From contig CM034242.1 of the NCBI GenBank assembly GCA_019916065.1, positions 15,376,823 through 15,440,822 of the forward strand: 64,000 bases of DNA. The letters are read 5' to 3'. The position numbers and the translations under genes are program-made. How positions within the stretch are numbered: position 1 is the first letter of the stretch; every line of letters begins with the position of its first letter. This stretch comes from Vitellaria paradoxa. Lineage: Eukaryota > Streptophyta > Magnoliopsida > Ericales > Sapotaceae. Positions 1 through 11,291 of the stretch are shown here, one piece after another. The notes beneath the pieces were generated by a model, which was given only the letters and a program-made list of their open reading frames with translations, did no database searches and had not been told where the DNA came from.

Positions 1-1238
1 ACCATAGACCTAGAATAGCTCCACAATCTGTCTACTATACTTTCTTGCTTGATTTCACGTTGCACCAAGTCTGCAATGAACTGCTTAACTCCTCTACTTG
101 AAGTCCACATAGAACTCCAAGCTTATCTTCTTACCAGTAGCTCTTCACATACATGAGTACTCCACACCTTTGAGTTCTAATAAACAGAACTCTCTCATGG
201 TTGAGTTCCCACACATATAAACTTTAGTACTCACGCAATCGAGGCTGGGTGGTCAAGGTTGAGTTCCCACACATATAAACTTTAGTACTCATGCAATCAA
301 GGCTGGGTGGTCAAGGTTGAGTTCCCACTTAAAACTTAACGATTTCATTTGCACAGGGTACACCAAGGGTGCTCAAAAACCAGTGTTATAGTATACCCAG
401 AATACAGGAAGGGTGCTTAAAATTCAGATTGCTTCCAACTGTGTTTCAATGCCAACTTGGTGTTGATCAAGTCTTGCAAATACTATAAAGGACCTAGTGT
501 GAACTTGACGAACAAGCTCTAGATATTTCTCTCTCTCCCTCTCTCATTTTTTTTTGGGTTTGGGTGTGACTTCAAACACTATGATTGATTAAAAGAAATA
601 GAGTTTACTAAGGCTTAGTAAGTATAGTAACAGAAATTATCATTATATTAGGACTTTATACTATATCCTAACTTCTGTAATGATGGTGCCACTTAAATTG
701 GCAATATACCTCACGGAGAGTTGTTTGTTTATTTCCCTATATGACTCTATTGCAAATTTGTTGAATTCATTATCAAGTACCCAAAAATTCCTGTCCCCAC
801 GTTTTTATAATTTATTATTGGGAGTAATTGATGAAAAAGGGAAACACAATATTACAGAATTATTTTATTTTATATTATTAAGATTTTATTTTATTTTAGG
901 AAAGATTTTATTCTAGAATTTATTTTGAATAGGATTTATAAGAGATTTTATAGAATTTGATTAAGAGACATTTATTTTTAATTTGATTTATCTTAGAATA
1001 ATGATAGGATTTGGTTAGCCTATGTAAAGCTTTCATTGTATTGGATTAGGTAGACCTGAAGATTTGAGATTAATTATGAAAATGGCTTGTACGCCTTCGT
1101 TTTTCTTCCCCTTCTGATCTGTACTCTTCTTATCCTATTTCTTGTTTAATCTTTTTCTCTCTTTGTTTTGATTTCTACTGTTCCGCATTAGTAATGCATT
1201 GTCTCTCTCTAATGAACTTGAAAGAAATAATTTTGCAG
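1..1238 (+). other. Non-coding stretch, probably an upstream intron of the PH-domain gene
   Basis: No convincing coding exon is visible here. The stretch ends in a splice acceptor (ttttgcag at 1231-1238) that leads into the PH-gene exon, so it is probably intronic, and the gene's 5' exons are expected outside the window to the left. It holds a 58-bp tandem duplication at 199-330 and an AT-rich section at 800-1000. The reading frame at 680-916 looks like chance. Confidence 0.45.
199..330. repeat. 58-bp tandem repeat, about 2.3 copies
   Basis: The word GGTTGAGTTCCCAC begins at 199, 257 and 315, giving an exact 58-bp period. The first two units are nearly identical, with a few transitions, and the third stops after about 14 bases. 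It lies in presumed intron sequence. Confidence 0.85.
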
Positions 1239-3839
1239 ATTTGAGTCCTCAGGACTCCACCCTACTAGCTGATATCACTGAAGTAGGTCCTCTGCCATGC
1301 ATTACACGAGATGATGAGGAAACTCGATACTGCTTTTATATCTTAACTCGGCATGGTCTGCGATATGAATGCTCCAGTGTATCCAAAGTACAGGTAAACA
1401 CAATAATTTGACGTCTTGAGTTAGTGCAGATATTGAATGTTAACTTGTACCATGGCCAACATCTTGTGGACTTTTTTTTTAATGAGTAATCAAAATTATA
1501 TAAAAGAGTATCAAGAAGATGCAAGTGCGGTCAAATTACACTCCCAAGCTATCTACAAAATCAAAAAAAAAAAAAAAAAAAAAGAAAAGAAAATGGTTCA
1601 AACTCTTGCCCCCTCAAGCCAAATGTATAACAATGACAAAAACAACTGCTCGCCCTATACACAGGCAATAATTTTATATCTGTAATCTTCTCCTCTATTT
1701 TTTCCCCAAATCAGTTAAGGAATAGAAAATGGGATGAGATCCCATCCCCTCCTCCTGTGGCTGGGGATTTTAACACCCCACTAAGAAGCCAAAAAAGCTT
1801 TAGCCTTAGCCCTCCTTGGGGAGACCCCGGCAATACCAGCGTGCGGTACAATGAGGTTCCACAAATCCTAACCTATGAGCACTCCACAAACAGGTGATTA
1901 ATGAATTCTGCTGCATTCTTTCATAGGCAACAGCGGTTCACTTTTATCATTCCCCTCCTTAGGTTGTCAATAGTTAAAATCTTGGTGTTGATTCTCCCTT
2001 TTTGTCATTAGTTTGTTCTCCTCCTCCCTTGAAGCTTGCAGTTATTTGTTTATTCAGTGGAAAATAGTGTATATATTCTTGCAAGGATATCAAGGAGGTG
2101 GGTACTGATCTTGGTTATCATTATGCTTTAAACTGTTTGTTGATTGTACCTTTCCTTCAAATAACTTTTGGTTGTATGAATAACTAAACTTGCAGGATAG
2201 TGTATGTCCCAAAGATCTAGGTCCATTTTTTTAAGCATACGGTTACGCGTGTTTATTGTGATTGTCATTTTATCTGCAGTTTATGAAATGCTTATTTACT
2301 GCTATAAGGAAAGATCCAAATAGAATAATAATTTCTCCAATCTGATGGATGGATGACCCCTAAGCTGCATACTTGAGACTGACTACATCATAATTCGGTC
2401 TATGTTTCATTTCTGAACTCCTTCCTTTCTTTTCTTTTACATCCAACGGGATTTGCCCAAATAACTTATTTAAAACTAACAATTTCTCAAATAAGTCGGT
2501 CAAAAAATTGTTTTTTCGAATAAGTTAGCTATTGAAGTCGTCAATCTAAATAACATATTTAAAGGGTTAAAAGTCGGTTTTTGTTATGAGATCTTTTAAT
2601 TGAAGTCGTCAATATGAAGTGTATTCAAATCAAATTTCTCATCTATCTTTTTATTAGTTCACTTGCGCATGATCTTATCTATTCTTTAAATCTATTATTG
2701 CAAATGACAACTTCAAGCTTTGTTATGACTATGTCAATGTAGTTCACTGGCACCAGAACTTACCTATTTTTTAAATCTATTATTGTAAATAACGACTTTC
2801 AACGCGTAGATGCTATTAAGATTGGGATTTTAGCATACCTATTTTTAAACCCACTATTACAAATGACGACTTCATGTTGAATACGCTGTTTAGTTTGATA
2901 ACTTTAGCAGGTGAACTATTTAAGGAAATTATTTTTTGACTAACTTATTTGAAGAATTGTTGATTTTAAATAACTACTTTAGGCAAATCCTTACATGCTT
3001 AACTCTTGTTTCGGATATAGGAAATAGGGCTATATAGATCGTTGTTGGGTCTTTATGATATCAAGGATGGTTAGCTGTTCTCACTTCTGTCTATTTTCTA
3101 TTTAAGTTCGTCCGGTCCGGTCCGTGTTCTGATTCAAGTAAAGCTATCTTCCTCCTCCCTTTTCCTTGATATTGAAAATATTATGCTAAATTTGCTGTGA
3201 ACAAAAAGGCATTTGCAAAGTCCCACAAAAAAAAGGGGGAAGAAGAAGAAGAAGAAGTCCAATTCTTAGGAATTTATTTTTGTCATAATCCTAAACTGTT
3301 TCATTAAACTTCCAACCAAAACAAGGAATGGAAGTTACCAGAATAATTTATCAAATGATGTGGCAATTTTTAAGGTTAAGGTATATCTTTTGTTGAGAGA
3401 AACAAGTTCACATAAAATGATGAAGTGCCACTCTCCCTAGCAACTTATGGTTTTAGGTAAAATGGTTTTTAGCAATTTAACATGATATCAAAATAAGTAG
3501 AAGTTCAAATTTTACTGTCACAAAAAAAAAAGGAAAAAAATTAAAAGTCCTACCTGATTGTCTGTGGTCTTTTTAGAAAATTCATTTTGGTCGCACGTGA
3601 GATGATGTGTTAAGACTTAACACTCATTTAATTTTTTTTTTTTAGGACAAATATTTATGGCAGTAGAGCGATGCTGTTTTGTTTATTGCTTGTATTCAAA
3701 GTTTCGACGGGTTAATTTTGTTTCTTCACCTCCACCATTCTTGTTCTTCTATTAGGTGGACTCTTGGTTGACGGCGTTACAAGTTGGCTGCAAATTAGGA
3801 TTTAATACAGCAGCTCCCACCGATTCAACGAAGCCGTGA
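1239..3839 (+). CDS. C-terminal two exons of a probable pleckstrin-homology (PH) domain protein (5' part outside the window)
   Basis: Two exons can be joined. Exon A is 1239-1393, after the acceptor ttttgcag and before a GTAAAC donor; it enters in phase 1 and leaves in phase 0. Exon B is 3756-3839, after attag, and ends in TGA. Together they encode about 80 residues. Exon A reads DLSPQDSTLLADITEVGPLP and then a segment containing RYCFYILTRHGLRYECSS; exon B starts VDSWLTALQ and ends DSTKP. Beta-strand-like segments followed by a helix with a conserved Trp (the W of SWLTAL) fit the end of a PH domain. Such domains bind phosphoinositides or proteins at membranes. I recall a PH-domain gene beside NDPK4 in Arabidopsis (At4g23895), which agrees with the NDPK and UIEF genes further along this window. 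The upstream exons are not found. The intron of about 2.4 kb carries a TIR element. The coding call is firmer than the family name. Confidence 0.6.
1394..3755 (+). other. Last intron of the PH-domain gene
   Basis: The intron runs from the GT donor at 1394 to the AG at 3754-3755. It contains a poly-A run near 1565-1582, a somewhat GC-richer patch at 1730-1900 of unknown origin, a TIR element at about 2449-2990 and a GAA microsatellite at 3241-3256. No further exon was recognised. Confidence 0.6.
2449..2988. mobile_element. Non-autonomous TIR DNA transposon (MITE-like, about 540 bp)
   Basis: The left end reads GGATTTGCCCAAATAACTTA. The reverse complement of the right end reads GGATTTGCCTAAAGTAGTTA, and similarity continues for about 65 bp. 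The interior has three imperfect copies of a block of the form ctattattgcaaatgacaac. A partial direct repeat TTACAT lies just outside each end, so the superfamily (possibly Mutator) is not settled. Confidence 0.7.
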
Positions 3840-3892
3840 CCGTCACTTGTGGATGTGCATTAGGAGGTTGTAAATAGGTCCAAAAATGTACA

Positions 3893-4020
3893 GTGTCACC
3901 TTGGATTAATTGATATGTAAGTTTGTAACATAGTAGTATTTTCATGAAATTTGTGTAGTGTCAGCTTGGATTAATTGATATGCAAGATTGTAACATGGTA
4001 GTATTTTCATGAAATTTAGT
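3893..4020. repeat. 65-bp tandem duplication just after the PH-gene stop codon
   Basis: The word GTGTCA followed by CTTGGATTAATTGATATG begins at 3893 and again at 3958. Two copies of about 65 bp differ at a few positions. They lie 54 bp after the stop codon and are therefore probably in the 3' UTR. Confidence 0.85.
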
Positions 4021-4297
4021 CACAATATCGTGCACATGCAAAAATGCAGGGACGAATTTAAGATTTTAAGTCCCGAGGAGACAAAAAAAAATTATATTTG
4101 ATATTACACATTATATTTAGTAAATAAAAAATAAATTAATATGTATGTATAAATGGTACAATCAATCGACTTTTTAATTTTTTGATTATATATAACAATG
4201 AAGAAAAAATAATTAAATTTTAAGAATATTGGTCCATAACTTAAATTTTGGGATAAATTTTTTTAACTCAAAAATTTACACTGGTAATGTTTTCTTA

Positions 4298-4454
4298 GGG
4301 TCCGTTTGGTAGAAAAAAAGTAAAAGAAAAAGTACAATAGAAGTGGAAAGATGTGACATAAAGGTGGTAGGCGAAAATTTTTGATTAGAGAAAAGTACAA
4401 AAATTAGTTAAAATTTGTAATTTTTTGGTGAAATTTAGTGTGGCCAAACAGGCC
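4298..4454. mobile_element. Tourist-like MITE (PIF/Harbinger type), 157 bp
   Basis: The ends are GGGTCCGTTTGGTAG and, on the other strand, GGCCTGTTTGGCCAC. The element is flanked by TTA at 4295-4297 and 4455-4457, the 3-bp TWA target duplication of PIF/Harbinger elements. It has no coding capacity. Confidence 0.8.
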
Positions 4455-5243
4455 TTAAGGTCAACCAGCTTTGGCCCTGCACTAAATGTGATATCTTGTT
4501 GAATAGCCAAGAGCCCACCAATCAATCTAGACATGGGAACTGACTGTCTTGAACAGTTGGGTTTGTTTATTAGTTATTTGAAATGGGGTTTAAAAGAATT
4601 CTCAGATTTAATACGCTATGTAGGATTTAATACGAAGACATTAAAATGTAATTCTATTGTTTAGATATTATTTATATATTATACAAGTAAAATTAAGAAT
4701 GCAACGCATAAGCTTTAAAAAATTTTTATTAGATTATTGATTAGATATTACAATTCTGTTTAATTATTTTTAATTACGTGCATTGAGAAAAAATTATGAG
4801 ATAAATGATTTCTCATTCAGCAGATTTCAGTCCGAATCATGATTAGAAATTGCAAATTACTAGTACAACTGTAAAATATACTTAAAAGAGTAGAATTAGA
4901 ATGATGTGGGAATAGTATACTTAAATAGATTTCTATAAGTTTATTCAATGTTACTTGGACTGTGGATGTTTTGGTACATGAAATGAAATGAAATGAAATG
5001 AAAATGCGGTATATTTATACTTTAAATATGGTTCTATATTATTAAAATGTTTTAGCGTATGAAAGTGGTTTATTTTCAATATATTTTATAATTAGTGCAA
5101 TAAAACTGTGCAGATATTTATGAAACTAAGTGTATTATATATTTAATACAAATATTTAGTCATTTTACTTTTGAAAAAATTAAATTCATTAATTGTTATT
5201 ACATAATTTGTCGTCAATTTACTATTCTCAGAGGGCTTTTACA

Positions 5244-5304
<61 letters not shown>

Positions 5305-5906
5305 GTAATTTATTAGGATCATCGAATTTAATGCATTAGAATGTTGATGTCTAATATTTTAGAAAGTGTAAACTAAAATGTGATTAACAATGGTTTTTTT
5401 TAACTGTTGTTTATTGTTTTACAGTGATAAATTCATAAATATTTCATACTATACTTTTTATTTGTGGTTAATTTTTTTTCGATTGAGCAGCATTACCTAT
5501 TTATGGGATATTGGAATTGACCTCATTTCCATATCTGTTGTGTGCAGTTTTTTTCCAATCAAACATCTCCCATTTCGTGCCCACGTCACTTAAACTAATT
5601 GGGTTTAGTGGGTTGAACTCATTGGTCTTTAGAAATAGGGGGAAAAAAAACATTATGACTCCCTTAAATTATAATACGTTTCTTAATTGCCCCCTTTAAT
5701 TATTAATGATTTCACGTCACACCTTAAGCCATAATTTTGCATTCCAAATTGACTCAAATTGCTTACAATTTAAATTGTTAACGAAAAGTAGTCACGTGAT
5801 AAGTCCATAACTTTAAGTGAGGGGCAAATCAGAAAGAGCAACTAAAAAAAAAAAAAAATCTCTTTTAAACTATGGTTCGCATCTCACTTATCCCAATAAT
5901 TATTAA
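4455..5906. other. AT-rich intergenic stretch with no recognised gene
   Basis: No conserved coding sequence is seen. It contains a GAAAT pentamer run near 4980-5003 and a long (TA)n microsatellite. The short reading frames at 5390-5699 are AT-rich and resemble nothing known to me. Confidence 0.6.
5247..5301. repeat. (TA)n microsatellite
   Basis: An uninterrupted TA dinucleotide run of roughly 54 bp. Confidence 0.95.
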
Positions 5907-6233
5907 GGTGACATTTGGTTTACTTTTCTATTTTTTGTTTTTTGTTTTTGTTTTATGTGTTAAAAACATCAAAACAACAAAACAAAAAAAGTTTCGTTTC
6001 TCTTGTCTTGAGATTTTTTTTTAAAACTCTTAAAATAACTTTTTTCCATATTTCATTTTATGTATAAATTCATTTTCTATTTTTGAAAATAAATTTTGAA
6101 AATACAAGTAACCAAATGAATTTTGAACTATTTTTCTTAGTTTCAAAAGTACAAAATAAAAAAAATAAGCTCAAAATAGAAAATAAAAAATAAAAAAGAA
6201 AATAAAAAATAGAAAAACAAAGCAAATGATGCC
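5907..6233. mobile_element. Tourist-like MITE, 327 bp
   Basis: The left end is GGTGACATTTGGTTTACTTT. The right end, reverse-complemented, is GGCATCATTTGCTTTGTTTT, and both continue into matching CTATTTTTTGTTTT-type tracts. It is flanked by TAA at 5904-5906 and 6234-6236, fitting a PIF/Harbinger 3-bp TSD. Confidence 0.75.
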
Positions 6234-6710
6234 TAATTGTCTCATATTGTATCCCAAACTATGATTTTGTATATTAAATTATTTCAAATTATTTATGCTA
6301 CTTAAATTGTTGACGAAAATAATCACGTAACTTCAAGAGAGACAAAGAGGGACAAATTAAGTAGAATAGAAAAAAAAAATTAACTCATTCTTCGATCCTA
6401 GAGTTCATTGGTAGCCAATTTGGGGAAGGTGAAATTTTTGTCAATCAATAAATAAGAATTGATTTGATCAGGCAAAAAATTCATCGAATTAATAACAAAA
6501 TTTTCTACACAGAGTCCAAATTTTTACTCAAAACATGATGTGGAGGTTACGTGAAGGTAAGCACTAATTATTAATGTTGTTTTCAACTATTTCAATAGTA
6601 AACCAACAAAATTGGTTGTGCTTAATCTCCTCCTCCACCTTATTGATAATGTGGTCTTGAAATAAGTGTTTTGGGAAATGAAGCTTTGCATTAGACGTGG
6701 ACATGCCAAT

Positions 6711-8527
6711 CACTACTACAATAATTGATAAATATCACGCTAAAAAATTCATAAAGATCACGGTTTTAAAAAAAGTGTGATAAAAATTTATGAGTTAAAC
6801 TTTTTATCTCAGTCTAATTAAAAATTGAGATAAAAAGTTACTTTTAATACTTTTTATTTCACTTTTGTTAAAACCGTGATTGTATTTAAAACGAGATAAA
6901 AGATCAGTGGAAACCATCTCAAGAAAAAACTGAGATAAAAGATTAGCGTAAATTATCTCTAGAAAAAATTGAGATAAAAGATTAGTGGAAACATATCTAG
7001 AAAAAACTGAGATCAAAAAGTAAGGAAAATCATATCTTAAAAAAAGTGAGATAATTAAAAGAATGAGAGACAATATTGTTATTTTTTCTTTATATCTCTC
7101 TCAAACAATTTTATTTATCACCTTATATGATTTAAATTAGATTTCATAAACTTTATTATAACATTTATTCTTTAATTTTAATTAATTGAATATGATATAA
7201 AAACTATAATTATAGATCAATAAACAAAAAATTTTTAAATTAATGTTAAAACTAAATTTACCAAATCAAATTTAAATAACACTAAATGTATAATCATTAT
7301 TTTTTTCAGTAAATATATAGAAGTAGTCTTCATAATTTGTATGACTCATAACAAGGTAAATATTAAATATTTAATATCTAATAAATGTTTAGTGTATCTT
7401 TAATATTATTTATATTAAAAGTGACATTATTTTATATTTTGTTGGAAGTGATAAAAATTTAGAAATAAAAATAACAAAAATTTTCATTTTTTTTTTGTCT
7501 TTTTAGAACTAATTTTTTAATATAATCATTGAATATATTTTTTGTATTACAAATCAATTTTTAAAATATTTTTCAAAAATTTTGTTTTAACAATAATTTT
7601 CTAGAACTAAAACTAAACGCGACCTAAATACTTTTAAAAATATAGTACAAAATGAAGAAAACTATATTATAAATAGTGAACTATGATTAAATATATGCTA
7701 TAGACAAAGGCTAAAAGAAAATAAGAAAAAGATTTAAGATTATTTTTAATTAAATATGATAGATATTCATAAATTATTTATTAAGTATTCATATGGCTCT
7801 ATATATTAGTTATGATTTAAAATTGTTACAAAAAGTTAAAATAATTAAATAAAAGTAAATTTTTTTATCATTTTTCTCGATCAATTAATCAGAAAAAATG
7901 TAACTTTTAACTACTAATTGGTTGACAAAAGTCATAATAAATTATTGTAAAAAACTTAAAATAATTAAATTAAAATAATATAATTTTATTACTTTTAGTA
8001 ACCCCAAAAGTGATAAAAATTTGTTTATATATATTAATATGTAAAATGTATATGTAAATGATAGCTTGGACTAGCGGTCAATTATACTAACTTCCAAAGG
8101 AATAGCATGGGTTCGATTTTCAGCAGAAACAAAAAATATATAAAATATATAAGGTTACTATAATGATAAAGTGCCATAACGTGCTACGATGGCATAATAG
8201 TAGGTTGTCATGTAGATTTTTATTATTTTTAAAATTAATCTATTTTTTTCAGCGTGATTATTTATTTATATTTGATCACGATTTTTTTAAAAAAATGAGA
8301 TCAAAATTCATAAGAGATCACATGAGATTTCTTTTCATCTCAGTTTTTAGTATAAAAGATCACGCTTTTAGTGTGTGATTGTTGTAAGTTTTCGATCACG
8401 ATTGTAAACCGTAATAAAAAAAATGTGACTTACAATCTCACCTAACTAAATCATGCTTTTATAACTGAGATAAAAAGTGAAACATCACACTTAAGAGCTG
8501 TGATGATTATGCATTTTTGTAGTAGTG
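6711..8527. mobile_element. Non-autonomous CACTA (CMC/En-Spm) element, 1.8 kb
   Basis: The left end is CACTACTACAATAATTG. The right end read on the other strand is CACTACTACAAAAATGC. The 3-bp target duplication AAT lies at 6708-6710 and 8528-8530. Both subterminal regions are full of short repeats, as in CACTA elements: a unit with GAGATAAAAGAT about every 55 bp at 6890-7060, and several GATCACG words in both orientations at 6755-6770 and 8270-8400. No transposase is present. A tRNA-like stretch at about 8060-8130 contains GGGTTCGATTTTC, resembling a Pol III B box. Confidence 0.88.
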
Positions 8528-8530
8528 AAT

Positions 8531-8980
8531 GTTGGTCAAAACTTTGCCCACTAGCCATATCTTCACCAATGGGAAGTATTGTTCAAATCGTCCATTATCG
8601 GAAGAGATTGAATTGAAGAATGAAATGTTCATCAATTTAGTCTCATTTTGGAATCATATGAAAATTGACAGTCTTTTGTGTTATATATATATATATATAT
8701 TGTTATTAGCTTAATGAAATTGAAAATATTAAATGAAGTCATAACACTAAACATTTTTTTAACTCTTTATATGCTTTATGTTTAATGAAACATGAAGAAT
8801 ATATTAAATTGAGTATTATAATTAAGATATTTTCAAAAACTATTTTAAAAAACTTGAATAGACACACTCTCTCTAAGTTATATATATCTAGTATATATAA
8901 CTTATTTAGCTAAATGAAATAAAATACAAACATTTAGTATGTATAACTCATTTTAGCTTGATTTGCCTCCCTCTTAAAGT
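8531..8980. other. Intergenic spacer between the CACTA element and the MULE
   Basis: AT-rich, with a short (AT)n tract near 8682-8700. No gene is seen. It ends in CTTAAAGT (8973-8980), the presumed left target duplication of the large MULE. Confidence 0.6.
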
Positions 8981-9130
8981 TGATTTTTTTTTCTGGTTCA
9001 TATTACAACTTTTTGTGCAAATACAGTCGGGCAAGAACTATTTAAAGGATTGCTGTTAATGAAATCATGGTTTGAGACTGTAGTTATTACTAAACATTGA
9101 AACTGTGAACTGATATAGCGGGTATGAAAT
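8981..9130. repeat. Left terminal inverted repeat of the MULE
   Basis: Matches the reverse complement of about 19990-20147, with substitutions that are mostly transitions. Beyond about 9130 the match fades, although related words such as GGAGCAAA continue to about 9180. Confidence 0.85.
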
Positions 9131-11290
9131 CAACTTGAAGAAACACTATCTGAGATAGCGGTTTTTTTGGAGCAAAGATTAAAAACACCATTCCAAATGG
9201 TAGTTCTTGCAAGAAAGCAACTCTAAGAAACGCCACCTCGGATGACAATTTTTGCCCAAGACTTGACCCACCATTTCAAATGGCGGTTTTTGAATTGCTG
9301 AACCCACCTGCAAATTAGAACACCTGCAAGACCAGAACACCTGCATGTTTAACATCTCTAGAAATGTCTTGGAGCCAAAACCACTATGACGAATGACATA
9401 ACAAATCCTCAACCAAACAAGGGAACAACAAATAGTTCAAGCAACTTAAATTATAACCAATTGTACTCACTAGTGGAAAAAAAGCAAACATATTGAACAA
9501 TCGAAACCCAAAATCCATAAACAGTCAGCATATTTTGTGGTAAGCGACTTGTGTATATAGTAACATGAGTTCAATGTTCTTACTAACCAAAATCGGAGCA
9601 AGAAACCATTTCCTTTAGAGTAACATATATACACTAATATATAAAGCGAGAATGCTTGTTAGTGTCTCCCTAAATTTGAAGCAATATCGCAATATTTTCA
9701 TTACCAAAATATGACTAACTTATTTGTTTTAGCTTTCCAATTGTCATTTTGAAAGAGTCTTTTCTTTTTCAATTCAATCCACAGTGAATCGTCATAAGTC
9801 TCAACTTTTGACAATTGCCAATATGAGACATGTTTGACACCGATCAACCTGTAGAGCATTATTCGTAGACAGATTATGAAGTGTAATATTCATATACATC
9901 AATTTAAAAAAGATAAGAAAAAACAACTCAAGATTTGCCCAAGACAAAAATGAATCAATGCCCTAGTAAAATTTGCCCATTTTCTCTGTAGCAATGAAAT
10001 TTTCCCTTTAACACTATCAAAAGAGTGATAACTAGATCAAACCATGTATATTGCAATCTTCCCTCTCTTATATATGACTACTGAAGTTCACAAAATCATA
10101 AGACCAATAAATATATAAAAGGAGAGGAGAGAAAATTCCAATCCCACCAAAGAATAAAAACAAAATTACAATATGGATGCAAATGCGAGGAAGTGTGTAA
10201 ATGTGTACTTTTTTATTACCTATGTTCAGTGAGAAGCCACATTGTATAGTTCAGAAACTTAAATAAAATCCTCTGTAGCCAAGGACACCCCCACCAACAT
10301 CTGCAAAGTTCTTTAGCAACAAAAAGAGGCGAAGTAGAAGATAACCCCTTCGATGCACAACATTTATTTAGAAAGAAAAATAAATAAATTACCACACTTT
10401 TTTAGAATATCAATAGAAAAGATACCATATTACTTACTATTTTTGTAGCATGCTATCTCAGAATAATATGCAAAAGTCATAAGGTCTCTTGGAATTTCTC
10501 AAACACCTAACCACGTAATAGGAATTTTAGTAGCAAAGCTTATCTTCTCGCCATTATAGGACATACACTATACTGACCACTATTTCCATCGTTCTCGGAT
10601 GAATTGATGACAAAAAACTTCCTTGATACCTAATGTCAAAGCAAAATTAACAAAGCTAGAAAGTTGACCAAATGTCCCCAAAAAATAACAAAAATTAGCA
10701 AACAATAGGTATATCGAAAGAACACAATGACTATATGTAGAAACATATTTGTAGAAATATAAATATTATAAACATTTACATGTTGAAGTAGACTATTTCA
10801 TTCAGGATACATACAAATGAAATCCTTGTACAAAAAGCATGAGTTAAGAAATCAAAATGTCAGGTAATCAATGTACTAGATGTGTTCAATACAAAATACT
10901 ACTCCATCCCACACTTAGGAACCTTCCGAATTGGCACTGGATTCTTACACCTCTCCACTTGCTCTGGCTCAGTCGGAAGCTCTATTGACTGAGAGGCTGC
11001 CTTGGTCCCCTGTGCCTAGCTGAAGGGCTCCCTAATTATATATGGCTCAGCTCCATCTCAGTTTGATACCGAGGTCTCATCCTCCTCCTTTTCACGTACA
11101 TCATTGGAGATGGTCAAACCAATCTGCTCGATGGTAATGTCGACGTAACTAACTGTAAGCCGTGTGATGGCAATGCCTTTGCATCCTCATGATCACTGTC
11201 TACTCATCGATGCTTGGTACGTTAATAGGTGCACTAAGTGATGTGGATGGGCTAACCCTGGTAAAAGCGGAAGGGCCATCTCTGGCTAAG
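9131..11290. other. Internal non-coding part of the MULE, 3' of its genes
   Basis: No recognisable coding sequence. The section at 9170-9420 has repeated short words (accattccaaatgg, accatttcaaatgg) that resemble a degraded continuation of the TIR. The stretch 10900-11290 is GC-richer and may be the 3' end of the PMD gene. Confidence 0.5.
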
Positions 11291-11291
11291 A

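Noticed and set aside
8060..8135. Possible tRNA gene (GGGTTCGATTTTC box)
   Set aside because: I could not fold a cloverleaf with acceptor and anticodon arms; at most a SINE fragment inside the CACTA element.
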